From Curtobacterium pusillum (GTDB taxonomy: Bacteria > Actinomycetota > Actinomycetes > Actinomycetales > Microbacteriaceae), in assembly GCA_002025645.1 (NCBI GenBank), contig CP018783.1:806001-870000 (forward strand): 64,000 nucleotides of DNA. The letters are read 5' to 3'. The notes beneath the pieces are model-generated. The model ran no database searches and was not told the DNA's origin. It saw only the letters and a list, made by a program, of their open reading frames with translations. The translations under genes and the position numbers were made by a program. Below are positions 1 to 8,427 of the stretch, piece by piece; positions within the stretch are counted from its first letter, which is position 1; the number at the start of each line of letters is the position of its first letter.

Positions 1-2
1 AG

Positions 3-1202
3 ACCGAGCACCGCCGCAGTGTGTTCGAGGCCGACCACGCCCGTCGCGTCGAGGACCTCGACCAGGAGGAGACGACCCGACGCGAGGCGCTCGAGCGCGA
101 GGTCACCGAAGGCCGGGCAGCCTGGCACCGTGAGCGGGACGAGCAGCAGCAGGCGCACGCCCTGGAGCTCGAGACCGGCCGCGCGGACCTCGCGTCGGAG
201 GTCGACCGTCGTCGTGCCGAGATCGACACCGAGCTCGCCGACCGCCGCCGTGTCCTCGACGAGGAACTCGCCGCCGCGCGTGCCGGGTGGGAGCGCGAGC
301 TCGCCGGCGCCCGCACCGCGCTCGAGCAGGAGATCGAGGCCGCCCGAGCCCAGCTCCGGGTGGACGAGGAGCAGACCCGCGCCGAGAACGCCCGCCTGGT
401 GCAGGAGACCGCCGACCGCATCGCCCGCGAGCTCGAGGAGCACGCGGCACGCATCGAACGCGAGCGCACCGAGGCAGCGGCCGTCGCCGAGCGCGCCGCC
501 CGCGAGCACGAGAACGAGCTCGCCGCACGCCGGGATCGCGAGCACGCCGAGGTCGACACCGAGATCGCCGACCGTCGCACCGCCGAGCTCGACACGCTCG
601 AGGCCGAGCGCACCGCCCTCCGACAGGAGATCGACACCGCGCGTGCCGACCTGACGAAGGAGCGCGACGAGGTCCGCGCCGAGATCGCCCGAGAGCGCGA
701 CGAGGCCCGCACGACGCTCGAGTCGGAACTCGCCGCGCGACGCGACGACGCCGAGCAGGACTACCTGCAGAAGCACCACGACACCGTCACCGAGACGCAG
801 AAGTACCTCGACGAGGCGAACCTGCAGCTGGCCGAGGCCACCCGCCGTGCCTCCGAGGCCCGGGAGCGTGCCGAGCGCCTCCAGCAGGAAGCCGACGACC
901 TCGAGCGGTCGAGCACCTCGGACGCGCAGGAGCACGCGCGCACGATCGTCGCCGACGCGCAGGACCGCGTGCACAAGATGATCGCCGACGCCGAGGAGCG
1001 CACGGCCGGCATCATCGCCGAGTCGGAGGACCGCCTCGCCGCGATCCGGACCGAGCGCGACGCGGTCGCCGGGTACCTCGAGAACCTCCGGGGCGTGCTG
1101 ACCCACGCAACCGGTCTCCTCGGGAACGCTCCGGCGGTCGACACGGACGGCGCTGTCGACACCACGGCCGACGAGGACCGCGAGGCGTCCGCGGAACGCT
1201 AG
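3..1202 (+). CDS. Coiled-coil protein, 5' end outside the window
   Basis: The frame is open to the left edge, so the true start lies upstream; a GTG at 21 is only an internal candidate. The product is almost entirely Glu/Arg/Ala-rich heptad sequence (about 350 residues), a long uninterrupted coiled coil resembling DivIVA/Wag31-associated or cytoskeletal coiled-coil proteins of actinobacteria. Residues near 290-350 hold repeats of the type A(R/D)xxVxDAxxR, a pattern common in DivIVA-like C-terminal halves. The tail (last 35 residues) is acidic and probably disordered. The stop codon overlaps the convergent hydrolase gene by 4 bp. Function is not recognisable from the visible part; a scaffold or cell-envelope role is inference. 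Confidence 0.7.
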   Translation, partial: TEHRRSVFEADHARRVEDLDQEETTRREALEREVTEGRAAWHRERDEQQQAHALELETGRADLASEVDRRRAEIDTELADRRRVLDEELAAARAGWERELAGARTALEQEIEAARAQLRVDEEQTRAENARLVQETADRIARELEEHAARIERERTEAAAVAERAAREHENELAARRDREHAEVDTEIADRRTAELDTLEAERTALRQEIDTARADLTKERDEVRAEIARERDEARTTLESELAARRDDAEQDYLQKHHDTVTETQKYLDEANLQLAEATRRASEARERAERLQQEADDLERSSTSDAQEHARTIVADAQDRVHKMIADAEERTAGIIAESEDRLAAIRTERDAVAGYLENLRGVLTHATGLLGNAPAVDTDGAVDTTADEDREASAER

Positions 1203-1942
1203 GCGGGCAGGTGCGTCGGGAGCGGCGCGCTGCCCGGCACGACGAGGTCGGCGATCGCGTCGAGGACGATCCGCACGTACCGCTCCCCCACCCAGAGGTG
1301 CTTCGCGCCCTCGACCGGGACGACCCGGACGTTCGGTGCGAGGGCGAACCGCCGTGCGGCCTCGTCCGGTTGCAGGAAGTCGTCGTGCTCCGGGACCAGT
1401 GCCACCACGGGCACGTCCGCGGCGGCCCAGCGAGCGAGCTCGTCGTCGGACGTGCGGTGCAGCGGCGGCGACAGCAGGACGACCCCGGCGACCCGGCCGG
1501 ACTCCACGTGTTCGAGGGCGTGCTTCAGGATGACCTCGGTGCCGAACGACCACCCGACGAGCCACGGCGTGGGCAGGCCGCGGTCGACGACGTCCGACAC
1601 GGCCGCCCGGAGGTCGAACCCTTCGGAGACGCCGTCGCCGAAGGTACCCTCGGACGTCCCGCGGGGCGACGACACCGACCGGAAGTTGAAGCGCAGCACG
1701 GCGATGTCCGCCAGGGCCGGCAGGCGGGCCGCGGCCTTCTTCAGCACGTGCGAGTCCATGAACCCGTGCGCCGTCGGGAGGGGGTGCAGCGTGACGATCG
1801 TGCCGCGTGCCGGGCGGTCGAGGGGCTCGGCGAGTTCGCCGACCAGCGTGAGGTGGTCGTCCGTGACGAGTTCGATGTCGGTACGCCGGGCGGGCAGCTC
1901 GGTGTTCGAACGGATCTCGGTGGTGCCGGTGTCGTGGGTCAC
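1199..1942 (-). CDS. Alpha/beta hydrolase
   Basis: A 247-residue alpha/beta hydrolase. The nucleophile elbow GWSFG is clear, followed by VVLLSPPL, a late acid strand (ALVPEHDDF) and a terminal GAKHLWVG giving the catalytic His. The N-terminal strand TIVTLHPLP with an HPLP oxyanion loop resembles small dienelactone-hydrolase/YcjY-like proteins. The longest frame begins at 2023, but GTG at 1942 is preferred: it overlaps the stop of the upstream zinc-ribbon gene as GTGA and removes an unlikely Arg/Pro-rich leader. The two genes are therefore probably translationally coupled. Substrate unknown. Confidence 0.85.
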   Translation of the reverse strand: MTHDTGTTEIRSNTELPARRTDIELVTDDHLTLVGELAEPLDRPARGTIVTLHPLPTAHGFMDSHVLKKAAARLPALADIAVLRFNFRSVSSPRGTSEGTFGDGVSEGFDLRAAVSDVVDRGLPTPWLVGWSFGTEVILKHALEHVESGRVAGVVLLSPPLHRTSDDELARWAAADVPVVALVPEHDDFLQPDEAARRFALAPNVRVVPVEGAKHLWVGERYVRIVLDAIADLVVPGSAPLPTHLPA

Positions 1943-2244
1943 GCGATGCTCCAGCAGTGGTTGTGCCAGTGGCGACGGGACGCCAGGTCTGCCGCGTCGC
2001 CGAGGACGCCGTCCGCCCGCCACACGACGACGTGGGCGGTCCCGGGCAGCACGGTCCCGCCGCAGCCGGGGCAGACGTACTCCTTCTGCGCGGACGCCGC
2101 GGACACCGGTTGCACGAGGTACTCGCGGCCACGGCGGACCTCGGTGCGCTTCCAGGAGCTCATCAACCGGTCGAGACCGGTCGGTTCGTCCTCGTGCTCG
2201 AGGTCACGACCGCGGGGACGCCGCGGCCGGTTGCTGCGCGGCAC
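1939..2244 (-). CDS. Small zinc-ribbon protein
   Basis: A 101-residue protein with a basic N-terminus (RSNRPRRPRGRD) and a CxxC pair (VCPGCGGTV) followed by a C-terminal HxHxxC (HWHNHCW). Together these give a plausible zinc-binding site. Similar short proteins are widespread in Microbacteriaceae, often labelled ATP/GTP-binding without evidence. It starts with GTG 12 bp after the end of the transglycosylase-like gene and overlaps the hydrolase start by 4 bp, so the three genes form one transcription unit. A nucleic-acid-binding role is inference from the basic tail plus ribbon. Confidence 0.75.
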   Translation of the reverse strand: MPRSNRPRRPRGRDLEHEDEPTGLDRLMSSWKRTEVRRGREYLVQPVSAASAQKEYVCPGCGGTVLPGTAHVVVWRADGVLGDAADLASRRHWHNHCWSIA

Positions 2245-2256
2245 CGGAACTGCCGA

Positions 2257-3234
2257 TCAGTACCAGTTGAAGGACTGGCTGTGCCCCCACGCACCGCACG
2301 GGGTGCCGTACACACCGGAGATGTAGTTCAGGCCCCACGTGATCTGCGTGGCGGGGTTGGTCTGCCAGTCGGCGCCGACGGTCCCCATCTTGCTGCCGGG
2401 CAGCGCCTGCGGGATGCCGTACGCACCGCTCGGGTTGTACGCGTTGACGCGCCAGCCCGACTCCTTGTTCCAGAGCGAGACCAGGCAGTTGTACTGGTCG
2501 GTGCCCCATCCGCGCGCGGTGACCATCTGGAGCGCGATCGCCTGGGCGCTGCCCGGGTCGGGGGTCGCGGCGGTCGCGGCGAGCGTGTTCGAGGCGCTGA
2601 CGCTCTTCGTGGCGTCGGTGTCCGTGGCGTCGTCCGTCGTGTCGGTCTTCGGCGCCTCGGTGACCTTGGGCTTCGGCACGGTCACGCCGTACTCGTCACG
2701 CGAGACGTCGAACGCCGCGTAGGTGCCGTGCGTCGTGTACTCCTGCGGAGCGACCGGCGCCTTCACGAGCACGGGTGCGGACACCGCGGCCTGGGCGACG
2801 TCGGGCTGCATCGGGTTGAAGAGCGATCCGACGACGATGCCGGACACCGCGAAGAACGAGAGCGCGGGGATCGTCGCACGCTTGCGCATGAAGGAGTTCA
2901 CACTGCGGACGCTGCTGGGCTTCGTCGGCGCTGCGATCGCCCGAGCACGGCGCTGCTTGACGATGCGGGGGTCGGTGGGCGTCGCGGGGACTGCGCGCGC
3001 CACGGACGCCTGGGCGCCCTCGGTGTCCGACACACGGTTCGCCGCGACGGACTTCGGAGCGTTGGCCGGGGCGGTCGGCACCGATGCCGTCACCACCGTC
3101 GGGTTCGCCGGGAGGACCGAGTTCTCCGCCGTGCGGGTTCGGTTCAGTGCCGCGCGGCGCTCACCGGCGGCCGTGAGGCCGAGGTGCTCGCGGGTATCGC
3201 GGTCGGAGCTGATGTCTGCCGTGTGCCTGCCCAT
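2257..3234 (-). CDS. Transglycosylase-like (SLT/Rpf-type) secreted protein
   Basis: 325 residues. A cytoplasmic, Arg-rich N-terminus of about 115 residues is followed by one membrane segment (ATIPALSFFAVSGIVVGSLF), a Thr/Ala/Asp-rich linker, and a C-terminal domain of about 90 residues. That domain contains LVSLWNKESGWR (with the catalytic-type Glu), NPSGAYGIPQALPG and a terminal WGLNYISGVYGTPCGAW, the layout of lysozyme-like lytic transglycosylases and resuscitation-promoting factors. It therefore probably cleaves or remodels peptidoglycan outside the membrane. The ATG has no clear Shine-Dalgarno sequence; a TATCCT box ends about 10 bases before it, so the mRNA may be nearly leaderless. Confidence 0.8.
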   Translation of the reverse strand: MGRHTADISSDRDTREHLGLTAAGERRAALNRTRTAENSVLPANPTVVTASVPTAPANAPKSVAANRVSDTEGAQASVARAVPATPTDPRIVKQRRARAIAAPTKPSSVRSVNSFMRKRATIPALSFFAVSGIVVGSLFNPMQPDVAQAAVSAPVLVKAPVAPQEYTTHGTYAAFDVSRDEYGVTVPKPKVTEAPKTDTTDDATDTDATKSVSASNTLAATAATPDPGSAQAIALQMVTARGWGTDQYNCLVSLWNKESGWRVNAYNPSGAYGIPQALPGSKMGTVGADWQTNPATQITWGLNYISGVYGTPCGAWGHSQSFNWY

Positions 3235-3293
3235 GAGTCTGACCAGGATAACGGAACGATCACGGAAAGCGAAGCACCCGCGCGAGCGCGTCG

Positions 3294-3842
3294 TCAGCGG
3301 ACGGCGAGCATGACCTCGACGACGGCGTCGAGCAGCGCGTCGACCTGTCCCTCTCGGTACCCGCCGTGCTTGGGCCGGAACACGATCGAACGCACCTCGG
3401 TCAGGCTGAGCGGCTTGCCCTCACGGAAGTACCCCCCGAGGCGCTTGGCGAAGGCATCGACGTCCTTCGGGTGGTACCCGGTGCCGAGCACGCTGACCCG
3501 GCTGAACCGCTGCCCGTCCGGACGCTCGAGTCGGTCGACCACGTCGGACGCCTTCGCGCGGGCCTCGGCGTACCAGGCCTTCTGTCCGATGTCGGCGATC
3601 TCACGCTCGCGTTCACGGGCGGCGAAGGCGTCCTCGAGCCGCTCGAGTGCAGCGTCGACGTGCGCGGTCGAGTAGCCGCCCTTGCGCATCGAGAACGCCG
3701 TGGCACGGATCTTCGCGGCCTCGATCGCGGGGGCGCTGTCGTTCGCCGTGTAGGCCCGACGAGCGTCCTCGAGGAAACGCTCGACCTCGTCGACGTCGTA
3801 TCCGAGGGCGGAGCGGTCTGCGTTCGGGAAGGTGGTGGCCAC
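3294..3842 (-). CDS. DivIVA-domain repeat protein
   Basis: 182 residues starting with GTG. Four segments share the DivIVA N-terminal signature GYxxxxVDxxLxxL: LGYDVDEVERFLEDA near residue 13, GGYSTAHVDAALERL near 55, GYHPKDVDAFAKRL near 122 and GGYREGQVDALLDAV near 160. A short charged helix separates the two halves. Classical DivIVA has a single such segment plus a long coiled coil; here the coiled coil is nearly absent. Such proteins are common in actinobacteria and are presumed to bind membrane or polar scaffolds. It stands alone between the transglycosylase gene and cdsA. Confidence 0.85.
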   Translation of the reverse strand: MATTFPNADRSALGYDVDEVERFLEDARRAYTANDSAPAIEAAKIRATAFSMRKGGYSTAHVDAALERLEDAFAAREREREIADIGQKAWYAEARAKASDVVDRLERPDGQRFSRVSVLGTGYHPKDVDAFAKRLGGYFREGKPLSLTEVRSIVFRPKHGGYREGQVDALLDAVVEVMLAVR

Positions 3843-3889
3843 GGCGACATTCTGCCAGGACCGGACCCTGGTGTGACCTGGACGCGCGG

Positions 3890-4885
3890 TCAGTGGTTGA
3901 CGACGAGGTACAGGACGTACGCGACGGCGGCCGACGGCAGGATGCTGTCGATCCGGTCGAGGAGGCCGCCGTGCCCGGGCAGGAACGACGAGATGTCCTT
4001 GATGCCGAGGTCTCGCTTGATCATCGACTCGGTGAGGTCACCCAGGGTGGCGGACCCGGAGATGAGCACACCGAGGATGATGCCCGTCCACCACGGCAGT
4101 CCGAGCATCAGCCAGCTGACGACGATCCCGACGAGGATGCTCGCCGCGACGGAGCCGGCGAAGCCCTCCCACGTCTTCTTCGGGCTGATCCGCGGGGCCA
4201 TCGGGTGCTTGCCGAGGTTGAGCCCGGTGGCGTAGGCACCGGTGTCGACCGCCACCACCACGAGGATGAACGCGATCACCCACCGCTCACCGAGCGGCTG
4301 CGCTGCGAGCAGGACCACGCACGCACCGAGCAGCGTGATGTACGCCTGGACGAACAGCCCGTTGGTCAGGTCGCGGACGACGTTGCCCGCCGGCGGCTTC
4401 GGTCTGGTGACCGTGACCTCGACCAGGCGCCAGAGACTGATGAAGACGATGCCGCCGAGGAGCGTGAACAGCGCCGGGATCTGGCCGCCGAGGAAGGCTG
4501 CGGGGACGACCGCCACGCTCACGAGCACGCTCGGGATCCGTGGGACGTCGCGCCCGGCGAACCGCATCGCGCTCGCGAGCTCGTACACACCGACGCCGAG
4601 CAGGAACGCGCCGACGACCATGAACGACGGCTTCCAGATGAGCAGCGACCCGAGCATGACCACCGCGAACGCGAGGGCGATGCCGATCGCCGCCGGCAGG
4701 TTCCGGCCGGTCCGTGCCGTCAGCGCCTCGTTGCGGGCGCCGAAGTCGGCCTTCCGCTGCCGGAGCTGCGCCTCGAAGTCCGTCCGGGCAGCACGTGCCC
4801 GTGCGTCGAAGTCCTGGCGCAGCCCCTTGGCGGAACGCTTCTGATCTGTGGGGCGGTCATCGCCGCCCTGGTCTGGACGGGGCAT
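3890..4885 (-). CDS. cdsA: Phosphatidate cytidylyltransferase
   Basis: Makes CDP-diacylglycerol from phosphatidate and CTP at the membrane, the precursor of phosphatidylglycerol, cardiolipin and phosphatidylinositol. 331 residues: a charged cytoplasmic N-terminus of about 65 residues, then about eight hydrophobic segments. The family signature lies near the C-terminus (MIKRDLGIKDISSFLPGHGG followed by LLDRID), with SPKKTWEGF before it. Its ATG overlaps the frr stop as TGATG, so it is translationally coupled to frr in the rpsB-tsf-pyrH-frr-cdsA series typical of actinobacteria. Confidence 0.96.
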   Translation of the reverse strand: MPRPDQGGDDRPTDQKRSAKGLRQDFDARARAARTDFEAQLRQRKADFGARNEALTARTGRNLPAAIGIALAFAVVMLGSLLIWKPSFMVVGAFLLGVGVYELASAMRFAGRDVPRIPSVLVSVAVVPAAFLGGQIPALFTLLGGIVFISLWRLVEVTVTRPKPPAGNVVRDLTNGLFVQAYITLLGACVVLLAAQPLGERWVIAFILVVVAVDTGAYATGLNLGKHPMAPRISPKKTWEGFAGSVAASILVGIVVSWLMLGLPWWTGIILGVLISGSATLGDLTESMIKRDLGIKDISSFLPGHGGLLDRIDSILPSAAVAYVLYLVVNH

Positions 4886-5439
4886 CAGACCTCGAGGAGT
4901 TCGGCTTCCTTCTTCTTCAGCGCGTCGTCGATCTGATCGACGTGCTTCTTCGTCAGGGCCTCGAGGTCCTTGTCGCCGCGCGAGATCTCGTCGTCGGAGA
5001 TCTCACCCTTCAGCGCGTCGAGGTCGTCCTTGGCGCGTCGGCGGATGTTGCGGATGACGACCTTGTGGTCCTCGCCCTTGCTGCGGACGAGCTTCACGAA
5101 CTCCTTGCGGCGGTCCTGCGTGAGCTCCGGGATCGTCACGCGGACGATCTCGCCGTCGTTCGACGGGCTCGCACCGAGGTTCGGGAACGTCGCGATCGCG
5201 CGCTCGATCTCCTTGAGCGCCGACTTGTCGTACGGCGTCACGATGAGCGTGCGGGCCTCGGGCGTCTGCAGGGACGCCAGCTGCGCGAGCGGCGTCGGCG
5301 TGCCGTAGTACTCGACCGGGATCTTCTGGAAGAGCGCGGCGTTGATGCGGCCGGTTCGGACGGTCGAGAAGTCGTCCTTGGCGACCTCCACGGCCTTCGC
5401 CATCTTCTCGGTGGCTTCGGTCAGGACATCACTGATCAC
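4885..5439 (-). CDS. frr: Ribosome recycling factor
   Basis: 184 residues, the normal length for RRF, which splits post-termination ribosomes together with EF-G. Recognisable motifs are [14 protein letters not shown] near the N-terminus, [15 protein letters not shown], and [18 protein letters not shown] in the middle, followed by the three-helix-bundle C-terminus. Starts with GTG; the upstream sequence carries GAAGGAGAACC as ribosome-binding site. Sits 47 bp after pyrH and overlaps cdsA by one base. Confidence 0.97.
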   Translation of the reverse strand: MISDVLTEATEKMAKAVEVAKDDFSTVRTGRINAALFQKIPVEYYGTPTPLAQLASLQTPEARTLIVTPYDKSALKEIERAIATFPNLGASPSNDGEIVRVTIPELTQDRRKEFVKLVRSKGEDHKVVIRNIRRRAKDDLDALKGEISDDEISRGDKDLEALTKKHVDQIDDALKKKEAELLEV

Positions 5440-5486
5440 GGTGGTTCTCCTTCGGTACTGGCGTCGAGTCTAGTCAGCGGCGGAGG

Positions 5487-6206
5487 TCAGTTGCTGACCA
5501 CCGTGCCGATGCGTTCGCCCCGGATGGCGGCGGCGACGTTCCCGTCACCCTCCATGCCGAAGACGTGCATCGGCATGCCGTTGTCCATGCAGAGCGAGAA
5601 CGCGGTCGCGTCGACGACCTTGAGGCCCTTCAGGAGCGCGTCCTGGTAGGTCACGTGGTGGAGCTTCTCGGCGGTGGCGTCCTTCTTCGGGTCCGCCGTG
5701 TACACGCCGTCCACGCCGTTCTTGGCGACGAGGACCTCGTCGGCCTTGATCTCGAGCGCACGCTGCGCCGCGACGGTGTCGGTCGAGAAGTAGGGCAGCC
5801 CGGCGCCGGCACCGAAGATGACGACCCGGCCCTTCTCGAGGTGCCGCTCGGCGCGCCGCGGGATGTAGGGCTCCGCGACCTGGGTCATCGAGATGGCGGA
5901 CTGCACGCGGGTCGCAGCGCCGGCCTGCTCGAGGAAGTCCTGCAGCGCGAGGGCGTTCATGACGGTGCCGAGCATCCCCATGTAGTCCGCCCGGCCGCGG
6001 TCCATGCCACGCTGCGAGAGCTCGGCGCCGCGGAAGAAGTTCCCTCCGCCGACCACGATCGCGATCTCGACGTCCTGGGCTGCGGTGGCGATCTCCTTGG
6101 CGATCGCGCCGATCACGTCCGGGTTCACACCGAGGGTCCCGGCACCGAACGCCTCCCCCGACAGCTTCAGCAGTACGCGGCGTCGTCCGGTCTTCTCGTC
6201 GGTCAT
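5487..6206 (-). CDS. pyrH: UMP kinase
   Basis: Phosphorylates UMP to UDP in pyrimidine nucleotide synthesis. 239 residues with the amino-acid-kinase fold: [14 protein letters not shown] at the N-terminus, [13 protein letters not shown] for phosphate binding, [16 protein letters not shown] as UMP-site helix, and [16 protein letters not shown] near the C-terminus, all diagnostic of bacterial PyrH. Begins at ATG 6206. A strong terminator (6259-6292) separates it from tsf, so it probably has its own promoter or depends on read-through. Confidence 0.97.
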   Translation of the reverse strand: MTDEKTGRRRVLLKLSGEAFGAGTLGVNPDVIGAIAKEIATAAQDVEIAIVVGGGNFFRGAELSQRGMDRGRADYMGMLGTVMNALALQDFLEQAGAATRVQSAISMTQVAEPYIPRRAERHLEKGRVVIFGAGAGLPYFSTDTVAAQRALEIKADEVLVAKNGVDGVYTADPKKDATAEKLHHVTYQDALLKGLKVVDATAFSLCMDNGMPMHVFGMEGDGNVAAAIRGERIGTVVSN

Positions 6207-6258
6207 CTGTGCACCCTTCGTCGTCTTCGGGAAATGTACACGCGCGGTGCGCGCGAAA

Positions 6259-6292
6259 ACGGGGCCAGGAACCGATCGGTTCCTGACCCCGT
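6259..6292 (-). terminator. Rho-independent terminator after tsf
   Basis: A near-perfect inverted repeat (about 15 bp per arm, GGATCG-type centre) lies just past the tsf stop. On the minus strand it is followed by GTTTTCG, a short U-tract. It separates the ribosomal/elongation-factor pair from pyrH. Confidence 0.85.
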
Positions 6293-6302
6293 CACGGGTT
6301 CG

Positions 6303-7130
6303 CTACGCGCCGACCTTGACGCGGGCGAAGCCCTGGATGGTGAGGCCGGCGTTCTCGGCGGCCTTCGCGACGGACACCTTGTTGTCCTTCGCGTAGTCCT
6401 GCTCGAGGAGCGCGACCTGCTTGCGGTAGGCGTTGAGGCGACCCTCGACGATCTTCGGCAGGGCAGCCTCGGGCTTGCCCTCCTCGCGCGTGATCGCCTC
6501 GACGGTCGCGCGCTCCTTCTCGATGGCCTCGGCCGGGATCTCGTCGCGCGTGAGGTACGTCGGGTTGGCGAACGCGACGTGCTGCGCGATCGAGCGGGCC
6601 TCGGCAGCGTCGTCACCGGCGTACGCGATGACGACGGCGATCTGCGGCGGGAGGTCCTGGCTGGTCTTGTGCAGGTAGATCTCGAACGCGTCGCCCTCGA
6701 CACGGGTGACCGTGCGGAGCTCGAGCTTCTCGCCGAGCGCGGCGGCGTTCTCGTCGATGACCTCGGCGACGGTCTTGCCGTCGAGCGGCGCGGCGTTGCC
6801 GGCAGCGACGTCGGCGGCACCGGCAGCGGCGACCGCGGCGACGACCTTGTCCGCGAGGGTGGTGAACTTCTCGTTCTTCGCGACGAAGTCGGTCTCGCTC
6901 GCGAGCTCGACGACCGTGGCGGCGCCGTTCTCGGCGACCGCGACGACGACACCCTCGGAGGTGGCACGGTCGTCGCGCTTGGCGACGGCCTTGGCACCCT
7001 TGATGCGGAGGAGCTCGACGGCCTTGTCGTAGTCGCCGTCGGCCTCGACCAGGGCGTTCTTGGCGTCCATCATGCCGGCCCCGAGGTCCTCACGGAGCTT
7101 CTTCACGTCAGCAAGGCTGTAGTTGGCCAT
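6303..7130 (-). CDS. tsf: Elongation factor Ts
   Basis: Nucleotide exchange factor for EF-Tu. 275 residues from ATG 7130, with AAAGGACT about 8 bases upstream as ribosome-binding site; a longer frame to 7214 lacks support. The N-terminal UBA-like domain (LADVKKLREDLGAGMMDAKNALVE) and SETDFVAKNEKF are the two classical EF-Ts signatures. The two dimerisation subdomains follow (HVAFANPTYLTRDEIP). Transcribed with rpsB across a hairpin at 7175-7204. Confidence 0.97.
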   Translation of the reverse strand: MANYSLADVKKLREDLGAGMMDAKNALVEADGDYDKAVELLRIKGAKAVAKRDDRATSEGVVVAVAENGAATVVELASETDFVAKNEKFTTLADKVVAAVAAAGAADVAAGNAAPLDGKTVAEVIDENAAALGEKLELRTVTRVEGDAFEIYLHKTSQDLPPQIAVVIAYAGDDAAEARSIAQHVAFANPTYLTRDEIPAEAIEKERATVEAITREEGKPEAALPKIVEGRLNAYRKQVALLEQDYAKDNKVSVAKAAENAGLTIQGFARVKVGA

Positions 7131-7174
7131 TGACTGGAGTCCTTTCTGGACTGTGTGTTCGAAAGAGAGAGAAA

Positions 7175-7204
7175 GGGGCGCCGAGCCGATCGGCCCGACG
7201 CCCC
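7175..7204 (-). terminator. Hairpin between rpsB and tsf
   Basis: Inverted repeat GGGGCG...CGCCCC with an inner GCCGATCGGC palindrome, followed on the minus strand by TTTCTCTCTCTTTC. It looks like a leaky terminator that would lower tsf transcription relative to rpsB, as known for rpsB-tsf in other bacteria. Confidence 0.65.
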
Positions 7205-7210
7205 CGGTGG

Positions 7211-8128
7211 TCACTCGGCGGGGGTGGTCTCCGCGGCGGCCTCGGCCTCGGCCGTGGGCTCCGCGTTCTTCGCCTCGTCGGCGATCGGCTCACCGATCTC
7301 CTTGGCGGCGACCTGCGCGTCAGCGTCGTTCTCGGCAACCGGAGCGGCGGGCGCCTGGGTCGTGGCGGCGGCCTCGCCACCGAGGAGCTCCTGCTCCCAC
7401 TCGGCGAGGGGCTCGGCGGCCGCTTCGTCGTCGCCACCGTTGTGGCGGGTCTTCAGGCCCTCGGCCGCGGCGTCGGCGACGATGCGGGTGAGGAGACCGA
7501 CGGAGCGGATCGCGTCGTCGTTGCCCGGGATCGGGTACGTGATCTCGTCGGGGTCGCAGTTGGTGTCGAGGATGCCGATGATCGGGATACCGAGCTTCTG
7601 CGCCTCGTCGACGGCGAGGTGCTCCTTCTTGGTGTCGACGATCCAGAGCGCGCTCGGGGTCCGCGTGAGGTTGCGGATACCACCGAGGGTCTTGTGGAGC
7701 TTGTCCAGCTCGCGCTTCTTGATGAGGAGCTCCTTCTTGGTGAAGCCCTTCGTCGTGTCGTCGAAGTCGATCTCCTCGAGCTCCTTCATGCGCGCGAGGC
7801 GCTTGGAGACCGTCTGGAAGTTCGTGAGCAGACCGCCGAGCCAACGCTGGTTGACGTACGGCTGGCCGACGCGGGTCGCCTGCTCGGCGATGGAGCCCTG
7901 TGCCTGCTTCTTGGTGCCCACGAAGAGGATCGTGCCACCGTGCGCGACCGTCTCCTTGACGAAGTCGTACGCGCGGTCGATGAAGGCCAGCGACTGCTGC
8001 AGGTCGATGATGTGGATGCCCGAGCGCTCGGCGAGGATGAAGCGCTTCACCTTCGGGTTCCACCGACGGGTCTGGTGTCCGAAGTGGACGCCGCTGTCGA
8101 GCAGCTGGCGGATGGTGACGACGGCCAT
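7211..8128 (-). CDS. rpsB: 30S ribosomal protein S2
   Basis: Small-subunit protein S2. 305 residues from ATG 8128, preceded by AAGGAGGA, the best Shine-Dalgarno in the window; the longer frame to 8245 is rejected. The core carries [50 protein letters not shown] and [20 protein letters not shown], all family signatures. A C-terminal extension of about 65 residues rich in Ala and Glu is typical of actinobacterial S2 and is probably disordered. Long structured leader upstream. Confidence 0.97.
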   Translation of the reverse strand: MAVVTIRQLLDSGVHFGHQTRRWNPKVKRFILAERSGIHIIDLQQSLAFIDRAYDFVKETVAHGGTILFVGTKKQAQGSIAEQATRVGQPYVNQRWLGGLLTNFQTVSKRLARMKELEEIDFDDTTKGFTKKELLIKKRELDKLHKTLGGIRNLTRTPSALWIVDTKKEHLAVDEAQKLGIPIIGILDTNCDPDEITYPIPGNDDAIRSVGLLTRIVADAAAEGLKTRHNGGDDEAAAEPLAEWEQELLGGEAAATTQAPAAPVAENDADAQVAAKEIGEPIADEAKNAEPTAEAEAAAETTPAE

Positions 8129-8356
8129 GCCGTCCTCCTTGTGTGTTCTCGGCGCGCAGCATGACTGCGAACCTGTTGCGGTTGTGTCGGTCGCGACCCG
8201 GTGGCCGTGACCCCTGGCGCCCTGTCCGCGCGGCCGCCCACTCACGAGAGTGGGACCGGTGGCCGCGTGACGTGCTCTGGATCACTGCGTGATCATGAGC
8301 ACTGTGGACGCGCGAAGTCAGCGCGCACAGCGCGCTGCTGGATAGATGCTAACAGA
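8129..8356 (-). promoter_or_regulatory. rpsB promoter and structured 5' leader
   Basis: About 230 bp between the rpsB start and the transporter terminator. On the minus strand a TAGCAT -10-like box lies at 8346-8351. The expected transcript holds two perfect small hairpins: CAGCGCGC-ACA-GCGCGCTG at 8320-8338 and CCCACTC-ACGA-GAGTGGG at 8239-8256, plus a direct repeat of GTGGCCG(CG)TGAC. S2 autoregulation through an rpsB leader is known in other bacteria; whether this leader does so is inference. Confidence 0.4.
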
Positions 8357-8408
8357 CTGGAGGCCCGGATCACGCATGCCGACCGGCTTGCGTGATCCGG
8401 GCCTCCAG
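8357..8408 (-). terminator. Terminator of the sugar transporter gene
   Basis: A perfect 19-bp inverted repeat with a 14-base loop. The arms contain CTGGAGGC, linking it to the hairpin family seen at 18912, 24209, 29999, 30145, 30325, 34436 and 36851. It lies 19 bp past the transporter stop. No long U-tract follows, so termination may rely on the hairpin alone or act as a 3' stabiliser. Confidence 0.7.
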
Positions 8409-8427
8409 ACCCTGGATCGTGGGGACG

